Origin: Actinoplanes missouriensis 431
GTDB lineage: Bacteria; Actinomycetota; Actinomycetes; Mycobacteriales; Micromonosporaceae
NCBI RefSeq assembly: GCF_000284295.1
Contig: NC_017093.1
Location: 5,456,001-5,520,000, forward strand
Direction of reading: 5' to 3'
Length of the DNA: 64,000 bases
Positions 25,549 through 33,848 of this stretch are shown here, one piece after another. Under the pieces are notes generated by a model that had not been told where the DNA came from, ran no database searches, and saw only the letters and a program-made list of their open reading frames with translations. The position numbers and the translations under genes were made by a program. Position 1 is the first letter of the stretch; each line of letters starts with the position of its first letter.

Positions 25549-25988
25549 CCGCGCCCTGGGAGCAGTGGCTGCAGATCAGCAACTCGCCGGAGTTCACGAT
25601 GACCGAGCGGACCCTCTCCGTCTGGCATCGCCACCAGATCGAGCTGACCAAGCTGAACACCGCCTGGTCCACGGTGGCCGTCCGGCAGTACAACGGCATC
25701 ATCTCCGGGATCGGCGGATCGGTGCGGACCGCCTCCGGGTACATCCGGGACTTCCGGATCGACGTGCCCGGGACGTACCCGTACGACGGCCCGCGAGCGT
25801 ACGCGGTCGGCTGGAATCCGGGCAGCATGCACACGTACGAGGGCAGCGAGCTCTGCCTGTGGCGGCCCGGGCAGTGGAGTCCGCGCCACACCCTGGCGTA
25901 CGCCGTCGGCAAGGCGTTCACCTGGATACACAAGCACGACGTGTACATCTTCACGAACCTCTGGCCCGGTAAGGGGCAGGCACATTGA
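25545..25988 (+). CDS. E2-like ubiquitin-conjugating (UBC-fold) protein
   Basis: A 147-residue protein with features of prokaryotic E2 proteins. Strand-rich RTASGYIRDFRIDVPGTYPYDGP is followed by GWNPGSMHTYEGSELCLWRPGQWSP, matching the UBC pattern His-x-Tyr-x-x-Gly-x-x-x-Cys-Leu, with Cys104 as the predicted thioester-forming residue, and a C-terminal helix (HTLAYAVGKAFTWIHKHDVY). It would take an activated modifier from the E1-like protein and pass it to a target. Coupled by ATGA to the 56-residue gene and by TTGA to the E1 gene. Confidence 0.82.
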   Translation: MTAPWEQWLQISNSPEFTMTERTLSVWHRHQIELTKLNTAWSTVAVRQYNGIISGIGGSVRTASGYIRDFRIDVPGTYPYDGPRAYAVGWNPGSMHTYEGSELCLWRPGQWSPRHTLAYAVGKAFTWIHKHDVYIFTNLWPGKGQAH

Positions 25989-26863
25989 GCCAGGTCGACA
26001 CTTCGCGGATCGATTACCTGCTGGCGAACCGGAACGCGGCGGATCACATCGTCGTGGTCGGCGTCGGCTCCGGCGGCTTCCCGGTGCTCCAGCACCTCGC
26101 GATGTCCGGCTGGGCGAACTTCACGCTCGTCGACCCGGACACGCTCGACGAGCCCAACCTCGTCAAACACCCCGCGCTCCGGGCCGAGCTCGGCCGGCCG
26201 AAGACCGCGATCGCCCGCCGCTGGCTGCTCGACCGCAATCCCGGGGTGCGCTGCGCGACGGTCGAGGCGGACGTGCTCCGGCTGCCGGAGCCGGAGCTGG
26301 CCGAGCTGATCGGCGGGGCCGCCATGGTGGTCTCGGCGACCGACTCCAACCCGGTCCGGCACTTCCTCAACGACCAGTGCGTGCGGCACGCGACCCCGAT
26401 GACGGTCGGGCTGGTGCACCGGGGCGGCATCGGCGGGACGGTCCTCGCGTACCGGCCCGGGGTCACCGGCTGCTACGCCTGCATGGAGACGGTCGCGGAG
26501 GGTCTCGGGCATCTGCCGGACGACGACGAGCTGCCGATCACCGAGGAGGAGGCCGAGACGCATTACGGGCACAACCTGCGCGACGTCGCGGCCGCCGGTC
26601 TGTCGAGCGACATCGCCATGATCGCCGCTCTGCACGCCCGGCTGACCATCAGCGAGCTGCTGAGCCGGGATCAGCGCGCCGAGAGCCCGAACTGGATCTC
26701 GATGCGGATCCGCGACGACGCGGGCCTCGCGCCCGAGGCGCATCGCCTGACGCTTCCCGCCATCGACAAGTGCCCGTCCTGCGGGCCGATCACCGAAGCC
26801 GCCACGGAAACGGTCACGGACAGGGCCACAGACAAGGTCACGGACAAGGCCACGGAGGGCTGA
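25985..26863 (+). CDS. E1/ThiF/MoeB-like adenylyltransferase
   Basis: A 292-residue Rossmann-fold activating enzyme: nucleotide loop VVVGVGSGGF (24-32), Asp50 and Asp52 (VDPDTLDEPNL), SATDSNPVRHFLNDQC (117-132), and a zinc site from two CxxC pairs, CYAC (163-166) and CPSC (263-266). It would adenylate the C-terminus of a small modifier. TTG start inside the E2 stop (TTGA). After the second zinc pair a 26-residue Thr/Asp/Lys-rich tail is encoded by a 12-base repeat. A DUB-like and an E2-like partner flank it. Confidence 0.88.
   Translation: MSQVDTSRIDYLLANRNAADHIVVVGVGSGGFPVLQHLAMSGWANFTLVDPDTLDEPNLVKHPALRAELGRPKTAIARRWLLDRNPGVRCATVEADVLRLPEPELAELIGGAAMVVSATDSNPVRHFLNDQCVRHATPMTVGLVHRGGIGGTVLAYRPGVTGCYACMETVAEGLGHLPDDDELPITEEEAETHYGHNLRDVAAAGLSSDIAMIAALHARLTISELLSRDQRAESPNWISMRIRDDAGLAPEAHRLTLPAIDKCPSCGPITEAATETVTDRATDKVTDKATEG
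26813..26860 (+). repeat. 12-bp tandem repeat encoding the E1 tail
   Basis: About four copies of a 12-base unit alternating GTCACGGACAAG and GCCACGGACAAG variants at the 3' end of the E1-like gene. It encodes a Thr-(Val/Ala)-Thr/Asp-Lys pattern. The tail is beyond the conserved fold and likely unstructured. Confidence 0.75.
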
Positions 26864-26866
26864 GAC

Positions 26867-27832
26867 ATGCTGGGCCGCCGGAAGAACACCGGGCGCGACA
26901 TCCCGGCCCGGGTCTACATTCATCGCGACGTGCTGGTCGAGTCCGCGCGCCTGGTGCGGGAGAACCCGTCGGTCGAGGTCGGCGGCAAACTCGTCGGCTA
27001 CCGCATCCGCCGCGGGTCCGCCGCGCCGGCCACCCCGTACGGCGAGGTGATCGCCGGGTTCTGGCGCAGGGCGGCCGCGGACGAGGTGATCCTGGTGGCC
27101 GGCAGCATCGGCTCCGGGCCGCGCGCCGAGGCGAGCGCCACCTCCCTGCATCCCGACGGCAGATTCCAGGAGAGCGTGTACCGCAAGCTCGAGGCCGTCG
27201 AACCGGATCTGGAGCACATCGGCACCTGGCACAGCCACCACCCGAACCGGCTGCGCGAGTTCAGCGACGGCGACGTGCGGGGGTACGCCGCCACGATCGC
27301 CGACCGGCGCTACAACGAGGACGTCTTCATCGCCGGGCTCTGCTTCGAGGAGCGCGGGCTGGCCGCCGGGCTGTTCGACATGTACACCCGGGCCGACCCG
27401 GGCTCACCGCGACGGCTGCGCAGCGGCGCCGAACTGCAGGCCGTGGAGTCGATCCCGTCGCTGCAACGCATCATCGCCGCGGCGGAGGCCGGCCTCCGCG
27501 GCGGGGAGCCAGCGGCCGATCCGCTGGCGGAGGCCATCGACAAGGCGCTCCGGGACACCTCCGGCACCGAGCTCGTCCGCAACGCCGACAAGGCCGGCAG
27601 CAGCTGGACGGTCTCCTGGCCCCGGCATCCGGAACGCCGGGCGGTCGTCATGCACACCCCGGGTGACCCGACCTCGCCCGCTGTCTCGATCACCCTGCGC
27701 ACCGGATCGGCCGAGCTGACGCTGGACGCGGTCCCGCTGTCCCGGACCGCCGTCGACCTGAGCCGGGACCTGGCCGAGACCGTACAGTCCCTGGCGAAGG
27801 CCTTGGACCAGGCCGCCCGGCGAGCGCGCTGA
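26867..27832 (+). CDS. JAB/MPN (JAMM) metallopeptidase, deubiquitinase-like
   Basis: A 321-residue protein whose N-terminal half (about 15-175) is a JAB1/MPN domain: Glu37 (SVEVGG), then HIGTWHSHHPNRLREFSDGD with His122, His124, Ser133 and Asp136 as zinc-site residues. The spacing between the second His and Ser is eight residues, one more than the usual seven. The C-terminal half (about 200-321) has a helix, a beta-rich region and a final helix, unassigned. It may process a modifier precursor or remove conjugates. GGAGGG lies in the last codons of the E1 gene just before the start. Confidence 0.86.
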   Translation: MLGRRKNTGRDIPARVYIHRDVLVESARLVRENPSVEVGGKLVGYRIRRGSAAPATPYGEVIAGFWRRAAADEVILVAGSIGSGPRAEASATSLHPDGRFQESVYRKLEAVEPDLEHIGTWHSHHPNRLREFSDGDVRGYAATIADRRYNEDVFIAGLCFEERGLAAGLFDMYTRADPGSPRRLRSGAELQAVESIPSLQRIIAAAEAGLRGGEPAADPLAEAIDKALRDTSGTELVRNADKAGSSWTVSWPRHPERRAVVMHTPGDPTSPAVSITLRTGSAELTLDAVPLSRTAVDLSRDLAETVQSLAKALDQAARRAR

Positions 27833-27838
27833 GCCGCG

Positions 27839-28306
27839 ATGGAACCCATCCTGATCGCCCTCACCTGGATGCTGGGGCAGACCCAGATCCTCAGCCACAT
27901 CACCAAGCGGCTGCTCGACCGCTACTCCCCGCCCCGCGCCGGCCGGTTCCCGCAGGTGGAGGAGCCGCTGCCGGCACGCCGTTCGCCGCCGGCCGCGGCG
28001 GGCGCCGCGCGAATCATGGACCAGCTGATCGTTCCGCCGCCGGGTCGCCTTCTCTTCGTACGCGAGAGACCCGGCCCGTCCCGCCCGTTGCTCGCGATCG
28101 TCCTCGCCGACCGTGCCGGTGGCGGCCGGGTCCGCTGGATCCTGGTCCAGTTCGACGTCCCGATCGACATCAGCCTGCCGGAGAACGCGATCGCCCTGCT
28201 GCCGCTGCTGATGCGGATCGACGGCAGCGGGCAGGCGCGGATCGAGCCGCACGGCTACGCGTACACCGGCACCGTCGACGGGTACCAGGTCTACGCGGCG
28301 GCGTAG
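27839..28306 (+). CDS. Unknown protein at the end of the E2/E1/JAMM operon
   Basis: A 155-residue protein beginning six bases after the JAMM gene stop. The N-terminus is a hydrophobic or amphipathic helix (EPILIALTWMLGQTQILSHITKRLL), followed by a Pro/Ala/Arg linker (32-58) and a compact beta-rich domain (62-155) ending YAAA. No motif is recognised. It could be a target adaptor, a membrane anchor or a modifier without Gly-Gly end. Confidence 0.72.
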   Translation: MEPILIALTWMLGQTQILSHITKRLLDRYSPPRAGRFPQVEEPLPARRSPPAAAGAARIMDQLIVPPPGRLLFVRERPGPSRPLLAIVLADRAGGGRVRWILVQFDVPIDISLPENAIALLPLLMRIDGSGQARIEPHGYAYTGTVDGYQVYAAA

Positions 28307-28325
28307 ACCCGGCGCCCGTCGCCGG

Positions 28326-28937
28326 TCAGGCCAGGCCGTCGCGTTCGGCGGCGATCGTGGTGTCGGCGCCGTGGCCGGTGTGCACGACCGTCTCCTCGGG
28401 CAGGGCGAGCAACTTCGCCTTGATCGATTCGACGATCAAACCCGCGTCCGAGTACGACCGGCCGGTCGCCCCCGGACCCCCCTGGAACAGGGTGTCACCG
28501 GTGAAGACGCAGCCCAGCGCCGGCGCGTACAGGCAGACCGCACCCGGCGCGTGACCGGGCGTGTGCAGCACGGTCAGCGTCGTCCCGCCGACCGCGATCT
28601 CCGCGCCGTCGGTCAGGTCCGCGTCCCACACCTCGTCCGTGCCGTGGGTGAGTTCCCACAGCGGCCGGTCCGCCGGGTGCAGGAAGATCGGCGCGCCGGT
28701 GCGCTCGCGCAGGGCGGGCGCGACCCGGACGTGGTCGTCGTGCGCGTGCGTGCAGACGATCGCCACGATCTTCCGGCCGCCGACCACCCGCAGGATCGCG
28801 TCGACGTCGTGCGGGGCGTCGATCACCACGCAGTCGTTGTCGTCACCGACCACCCAGATGTTGTTGTCGACGTCGTAGGTCTGCCCGTCCAGGCTGAACG
28901 TGCCGGCGACGACGGCGTGATCCACCCGGGTGCTCAC
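28326..28937 (-). CDS. Metallo-beta-lactamase-fold hydrolase
   Basis: A 203-residue MBL-fold protein with THAHDDH (zinc ligands), HTPGHAPGA, FTGDTLF and the final TGHG His. It is shorter than glyoxalase II but in that group. The start overlaps the stop of the mycothiol dehydrogenase gene (28934-28937). In many actinomycetes this pair occurs together, and the hydrolase is thought to cleave the S-formyl- or S-acyl-mycothiol produced by the dehydrogenase. Confidence 0.88.
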   Translation of the reverse strand: MSTRVDHAVVAGTFSLDGQTYDVDNNIWVVGDDNDCVVIDAPHDVDAILRVVGGRKIVAIVCTHAHDDHVRVAPALRERTGAPIFLHPADRPLWELTHGTDEVWDADLTDGAEIAVGGTTLTVLHTPGHAPGAVCLYAPALGCVFTGDTLFQGGPGATGRSYSDAGLIVESIKAKLLALPEETVVHTGHGADTTIAAERDGLA

Positions 28938-30052
28938 AGGACGACCACCGAACGCAGCACCGGCGCCTCGCCCGCAGCAGCCGGACCGTGCATCTTCGCG
29001 AACGCGGCCTCCACGTCCTCGATGCCGACCTCCTCGGTGACGAACGCGTCCAGGTCGAGACGGCCCTGCCGGTACAGGTCGACGAGCATCGGGAAGTCCC
29101 GGGACGGCAGGCAGTCGCCGTACCAGGAGGATTTGAGCGCGCCGCCGCGGCCGAACACGTCGATCAGCGGCAGGTCCGGCGTCTTCATGTCCGGCGTCGG
29201 CACCCCGACCAGCACCAGAACACCGGCGAGGTCACGGGCGTAGAACGCCTGCTTCCACGTCTCCGGCCGGCCGACCGCCTCGATCACCACGTCGGCGCCC
29301 TCGGCGCCCGGGTAGGTCTCGGCGCAGATCCGTTTGATCTCGGCGACCGGATCCGTCTTCGACGAGTCCACCAGGTGCGTGGCGCCCAGCTTGCGGGCCG
29401 CCTCCAGCTTCGCCGGGTCGATGTCCACCGCGATGATCGGCGAGGCGCCCGCGAGGGCCGCGCCCGCGACCGCCGCGACACCCACGCCACCGCAGCCGAT
29501 CACCGCGACCGACTTGCCGCGGGTCACCCCGCCGGTGTTGATCGCCGCGCCGATGCCGGCCATCACGCCGCAGCCCAGCAGGCCGACGGCGGCGGGCCGC
29601 GCGGAAGGGTCGACCTTCGTGCACTGGCCGGCCGCGACCAGGGTCTTCTCGGCGAACGCGCCGATACCCAGCGCCGGCGACAGCTCGGTGCCGTCCTCGA
29701 GGGTCATCTTCTGCTTCGCGTTGTGCGTGTTGAAGCAGTAGTGCAGGTCACCGCGCTTGCAGGCCCGGCACTCACCGCAGACGGCACGCCAGTTCAGCAC
29801 CACGAAGTCGCCCGGCGCGACACCGGTGACACCGTCACCGACCGCCTCCACGATCCCGGCCGCCTCGTGACCGAGCAGGAACGGGAACTCGTCGTTGATG
29901 CCGCCCTCGCGGTAGTGCAGGTCGGTGTGACACACCCCGCACGACTGGATCTTCACCACGGCCTCACCGGGCCCGGGGTCGGGAACGTTGATCGTCACGA
30001 GCTCGACCGGAGCGCCCTTGGCCCGTGCGATGACCGCTTTCACCTGCTGCAT
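28934..30052 (-). CDS. mscR: S-(hydroxymethyl)mycothiol dehydrogenase
   Basis: A 372-residue zinc-dependent alcohol dehydrogenase of the mycothiol-dependent formaldehyde dehydrogenase group. GVCHTDLHYREGGINDEFPFLLGHEAAG holds the catalytic zinc Cys and His, CGECRACKRGDLHYC the structural zinc Cys cluster, and VAVIGCGGVGVAAVAGAAL the NAD loop. It oxidises the formaldehyde-mycothiol adduct and can act as an S-nitrosomycothiol reductase. The start at 30052 matches the usual N-terminus of the family; ATGs at 30076 and 30112 are alternatives. Coupled to the MBL hydrolase. Confidence 0.9.
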   Translation of the reverse strand: MQQVKAVIARAKGAPVELVTINVPDPGPGEAVVKIQSCGVCHTDLHYREGGINDEFPFLLGHEAAGIVEAVGDGVTGVAPGDFVVLNWRAVCGECRACKRGDLHYCFNTHNAKQKMTLEDGTELSPALGIGAFAEKTLVAAGQCTKVDPSARPAAVGLLGCGVMAGIGAAINTGGVTRGKSVAVIGCGGVGVAAVAGAALAGASPIIAVDIDPAKLEAARKLGATHLVDSSKTDPVAEIKRICAETYPGAEGADVVIEAVGRPETWKQAFYARDLAGVLVLVGVPTPDMKTPDLPLIDVFGRGGALKSSWYGDCLPSRDFPMLVDLYRQGRLDLDAFVTEEVGIEDVEAAFAKMHGPAAAGEAPVLRSVVVL

Positions 30053-30129
30053 GGGTGCGAGGTTCCCTTCTTCCATCGGTGCGTCACAGCCTGCCACACT
30101 GTGGACCATCAATCCCCTGAAGAGGTGAG

Positions 30130-33100
30130 ATGCACCGCTGGGCGACGGTTCCGATGGTCAGCGCTGCACTCGCCTTGATCATCAATTTGGCTACGAGCAC
30201 AGTTCGAGTGCCGCAGCCAGGCATCGCGTGGGCGGCTTTCACTATCCTGCTGGCCGCCACGATTTGGCTGGAGTACCGGAGCCGTCCGGCGCCACCCGCT
30301 GGCTCCCTGACGGAAGTAGCCGCCGACCTCGCCGCGCGGGTGAGCCGGGACTGGTCGGCTGAGGCGGTACGCCGTGAGATCACCCGCCCTGATCCGCTGT
30401 TGGTTTCCTGGTCGTCCACCGGTCGTCCGGCCGCGAGCCGAAACGCGGTGCTCGGCGCCACCACCGGCGGTGACTGGCAGCAATTCCCGCTGCGCGGATC
30501 GACGGATAGTCTCAACGAAGAGATTCTTGCTGCTTTCCGAGGTCTTCGGCACCGTCAGCTCATCGTTCTGGGAGCGCCCGGCGCGGGGAAGTCCGGCTTC
30601 GCGGTGCTGCTCACGCTTGCCCTATCGGGTACGCGTGAAACCAGTGAGCCGGTGCCTGTACTGCTCGCCATCAGCGAATGGGATCCAACCGAACCGGTCG
30701 ATGCGTTCATCTCCCGCCGGGTGTCCGAGGACTACGCCGCCGTGTTGGCACACCACGGTGAACCCCGCGTCCTCGCCGCACGCCTTCTCGAGCACGGATT
30801 GATCTTTCCGGTGCTCGACGGGTTGGACGAGTTGGCAGCCGGCGCGTCCGGGACAGCGCTCGAGGCGCTCGATGTCTACGCAGCCGGGCGACGGCCGCTG
30901 GTGGTGACGTGTCGGGCTCACGAGTACGAGCAGGCAGTGATTCGCAGCGAAACCGTACTCATCACGGCAGCAGTCGTCGAACTCGACCCTGTGACCATGG
31001 ACGCGGCGGTGCGCTTCCTGTCGTACCCCGAAATGGCGCGCACACGCTGGGAGCCGGTGTTCACACACCTACGCGACCAGCCGGACGGTCCGCTCGCGGC
31101 GACACTGTCGACGCCTCTGATGGTTGCGCTGGCCCGCACCGCCTACCGGGAGGCCGGCACGGACCCTGCCGAACTACTCGAACTACCTGACCGAGAGGCG
31201 GTCAGCGGACGGCTGATGGACGCCTATGTGACGTCGCTATATCCAGGACGCGGGCGGCGCTGGCTCGGCACCCTCGCCTATCACCTCTACTTGCGGGGAA
31301 CGCGAGATCTGCACTGGTGGCAGATTCCGGCCGGCATCCTGGCGGCACGGCAGCGCCTGACACAACTCGGCACCGTCGCAGCCGGCGCACTCCTCGTCGG
31401 ATCGTGCACGGCTGTGGCCGGCGGGGGCGGACCCGGCTTCGTCACCGGGATCGTCGCCGTGCTGCTGGCAGCCCGGGGGTGGTTACGTCCGCTCTGGCCG
31501 CACGACGGCCGGCCCTATCTGCCGGCACGCTTCCTGACGACACAGCAGCGGGCTCTGCGCACTGCCGGACTCGGGCTGGGTTATACCTTCGGGTGTGCCA
31601 CGGCGGTCGCGGCGATGACGGGGTACTGGACAGCGTCGCTGCTCGGCGGCCTAGTAAGCATGCCGGCCACGGCAGGGTTCTGGATGCGAGCCCCCGTGGA
31701 ATCGTCGTCCCGGCATGGCTGGCGCGCCGTTGCCGGCGTGGCGGCGCCGATCGCGCTGCTCAGTGGCGTTTCGTACGCCACGGTTGCCGTGTTGACAGAT
31801 GCCGCGGCACTCTCCCTCGGTGTGAGAGCGGCGCTCGTCCACGGTGGCACAGTGGTGCTCGTATCCAGCGGGTGGGTATGGCTACGATTCCGGCTTACTC
31901 ACCTGCGACTCGCCGTGATCGGCCGCCTCCCCTGGAGGCTGAATGCCTTCCTGAATGAGGCCTACCGGCATGGTGTGCTGCGAAAGGCCGGGCCGGCCTA
32001 TCAGTTCCGACATGCGCTTCTTCAGGATCACCTGGCGCAGGCCACACGCGTCGAGCACCTGGCAACCCGCACTGGCACTGGAGACCGGGCGGTCGTCGGC
32101 CATGTGCCCAGTCCGCCGAAAGAGCGCACGATGCCGGATCACGAAGGAGGCGACTACACACCGGATTCGGCGTTCGCCACAAGACCGCCGCTTGGCCCTG
32201 AGGTACCGCCGGAAATCCGGCTCCGGATGGACGAACGCGACCGTCTCAGCGCGCTCATCGATTCGGGCCGGCTAAGCGAGGCGTTCGAGTCACTGCCCCC
32301 TGACTTCTCCTCTCCTGATCACTCCTTGATCGGCCACTTGATCGAACGGCTCATCGCGAGCGGCATGACCCATCGGGCGAACCGAATCCTGGAGATCTGG
32401 GCGGCGAATGGCGACAAAGACGCCCAGCAGCGGCTGGCGGAGAATCTGTACGACCAGGGGCGCATCGACGAACTGCGCCGTAGAGCCTTCCTCGGCGAAC
32501 GAGCAGCTGCCCTTCGTGTCATCTCTCGAATCCTCGCGGAGGATTCCACCGAGGTGGCGATGCGTTTCGCGCGGCAGCTGACGGCCATTCCCGATCTCTA
32601 TCCCGTCCTCGCCGCCGAATTCGGTGATCTGGAACCGCTGAAAGCCTGGTTCCGCGCCGGAAGTAACGAAGCCACCGAGGCACTGGCCTTCTGGCTGGAG
32701 ATCCAGGGCGACATCGACGACGCGGTTGATCTGCTGCGCACGCGGACCTCTGGCGGGGATCGCTGGGCTGCCGATATCCTCGCCGATCTGCTCGCTCGCC
32801 ACGATCGCACTGCCGAGGCGATCCAGGTATTGCGGCCGTGGGTCGACGCTGGACATCGGAACGAGGCACGTCACACCGCAGATCTGCTCGCGGGTCAGGG
32901 CGACTACGACGAAGCGGTCCGGCTTCTCCGGGCGCGCGCCGACGCGGGCAGCGAGTTCGCCAAGGTCGACGTAATGGCCTACCGGAGCAAAGTACATCCG
33001 GACGAACACCAGATCGACCGGCTCCGGGAGGCGGTCAGCCTCGGACTCCGGCTGAAGCCATTCGAGGCACGCCGGCTGGCCCGGCTGCTGGTGCGCCGGG

Positions 33101-33222
33101 GACGGATCCGTGAGGCCGTCTCGTACCTACGAGCGAACACCGACAACCACGAACGCTGGGTGGTTCACCTGCTGGCCTGGCTGACCGACCAAGTCAACAA
33201 GCGCTTACCCCATGACGGGTGA
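30130..33222 (+). CDS. NACHT-type NTPase with membrane segments and C-terminal helical repeats
   Basis: A 1030-residue STAND/NACHT-like protein. Two N-terminal membrane helices (about 7-24 and 31-47) precede the NTPase: Walker A LGAPGAGKSGF (147-157), Walker B IFPVLDGLDEL (225-235), then VVTCRAHEYE. Four or more hydrophobic helices follow at about 415-590, and from about 700 there are TPR/Sel1-like repeats (AIQVLRPWVDAGHRNEARHTADLL, AVRLLRARADAGSEFAKVD). The layout resembles NLR-like bacterial defence or signalling proteins. AGAGGTGAG directly precedes the ATG. Codon use is noticeably less GC-extreme than in neighbouring genes, which suggests acquisition. Confidence 0.85.
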   Translation: MHRWATVPMVSAALALIINLATSTVRVPQPGIAWAAFTILLAATIWLEYRSRPAPPAGSLTEVAADLAARVSRDWSAEAVRREITRPDPLLVSWSSTGRPAASRNAVLGATTGGDWQQFPLRGSTDSLNEEILAAFRGLRHRQLIVLGAPGAGKSGFAVLLTLALSGTRETSEPVPVLLAISEWDPTEPVDAFISRRVSEDYAAVLAHHGEPRVLAARLLEHGLIFPVLDGLDELAAGASGTALEALDVYAAGRRPLVVTCRAHEYEQAVIRSETVLITAAVVELDPVTMDAAVRFLSYPEMARTRWEPVFTHLRDQPDGPLAATLSTPLMVALARTAYREAGTDPAELLELPDREAVSGRLMDAYVTSLYPGRGRRWLGTLAYHLYLRGTRDLHWWQIPAGILAARQRLTQLGTVAAGALLVGSCTAVAGGGGPGFVTGIVAVLLAARGWLRPLWPHDGRPYLPARFLTTQQRALRTAGLGLGYTFGCATAVAAMTGYWTASLLGGLVSMPATAGFWMRAPVESSSRHGWRAVAGVAAPIALLSGVSYATVAVLTDAAALSLGVRAALVHGGTVVLVSSGWVWLRFRLTHLRLAVIGRLPWRLNAFLNEAYRHGVLRKAGPAYQFRHALLQDHLAQATRVEHLATRTGTGDRAVVGHVPSPPKERTMPDHEGGDYTPDSAFATRPPLGPEVPPEIRLRMDERDRLSALIDSGRLSEAFESLPPDFSSPDHSLIGHLIERLIASGMTHRANRILEIWAANGDKDAQQRLAENLYDQGRIDELRRRAFLGERAAALRVISRILAEDSTEVAMRFARQLTAIPDLYPVLAAEFGDLEPLKAWFRAGSNEATEALAFWLEIQGDIDDAVDLLRTRTSGGDRWAADILADLLARHDRTAEAIQVLRPWVDAGHRNEARHTADLLAGQGDYDEAVRLLRARADAGSEFAKVDVMAYRSKVHPDEHQIDRLREAVSLGLRLKPFEARRLARLLVRRGRIREAVSYLRANTDNHERWVVHLLAWLTDQVNKRLPHDG

Positions 33223-33238
33223 TCGTTAGGATGAGCGC

Positions 33239-33811
33239 ATGACGACACCCGTGCGCCGCCGGGACGCGGCCGCCACCCGGAAGGCGTTGCTCGACGCCGC
33301 GCGCCGGCGGTTCGCGGCGGACGGCTACGCCTCCACCTCGGTGCGCGACATCGCGTCCGACGCGGGGGTGAACGTGGCGCTGATCAGCCGGTACTTCGAG
33401 TCCAAGGAAGGACTGTTCCGGGCCTGCCTGCGCGGCACCGTCGACGAGATCAAGCAGAGTGTCCTGGAGAACCTGCCGCTGACCGACCCGCCCCGGCAGA
33501 TCGCCGAGAAACTGGCCGGGCCGCAGACCAAGGAGCCCCACCGGCTGCAGCTCCTGCTCCGCACGTCCGGTGACGAGACCGCCGAGCGGATCCGCCGGGA
33601 GACCCTGGAATCGATATCGCGGCGCGTGGCCACGGCGGCCGGCGCCGACCCGGACGACCCGGGCGTCCTGCTCAACGCCCAGGTCGTGCTCTCCGCCGCG
33701 CTCGGCGTGCTGATCCTGCGCTCGGCGGCCCTGCAGCCGCTCGCCGCCGCCGACCAGGACCAGCTGACCGAGCCGCTGCGGGTGATGATCGCCGCCCTGC
33801 TGCCGGGCTGA
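33239..33811 (+). CDS. TetR-family transcriptional regulator
   Basis: A 190-residue TetR protein: RKALLDAARRRFAADGYASTSVRDIASDAGV then NVALISRYFESKEGLFRACL is the DNA-binding domain (about 13-60), and the rest is a helical ligand-binding domain. TAGGAT (33227-33232) lies six bases before the ATG, so the mRNA is probably leaderless and the promoter sits in the last codons of the NACHT gene. The target is not obvious; the convergent purU gene is not a likely one. Confidence 0.88.
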   Translation: MTTPVRRRDAAATRKALLDAARRRFAADGYASTSVRDIASDAGVNVALISRYFESKEGLFRACLRGTVDEIKQSVLENLPLTDPPRQIAEKLAGPQTKEPHRLQLLLRTSGDETAERIRRETLESISRRVATAAGADPDDPGVLLNAQVVLSAALGVLILRSAALQPLAAADQDQLTEPLRVMIAALLPG

Positions 33812-33848
33812 GCGACGACGGCGGCGGCGACACCCGCCGGGAAAGCCG

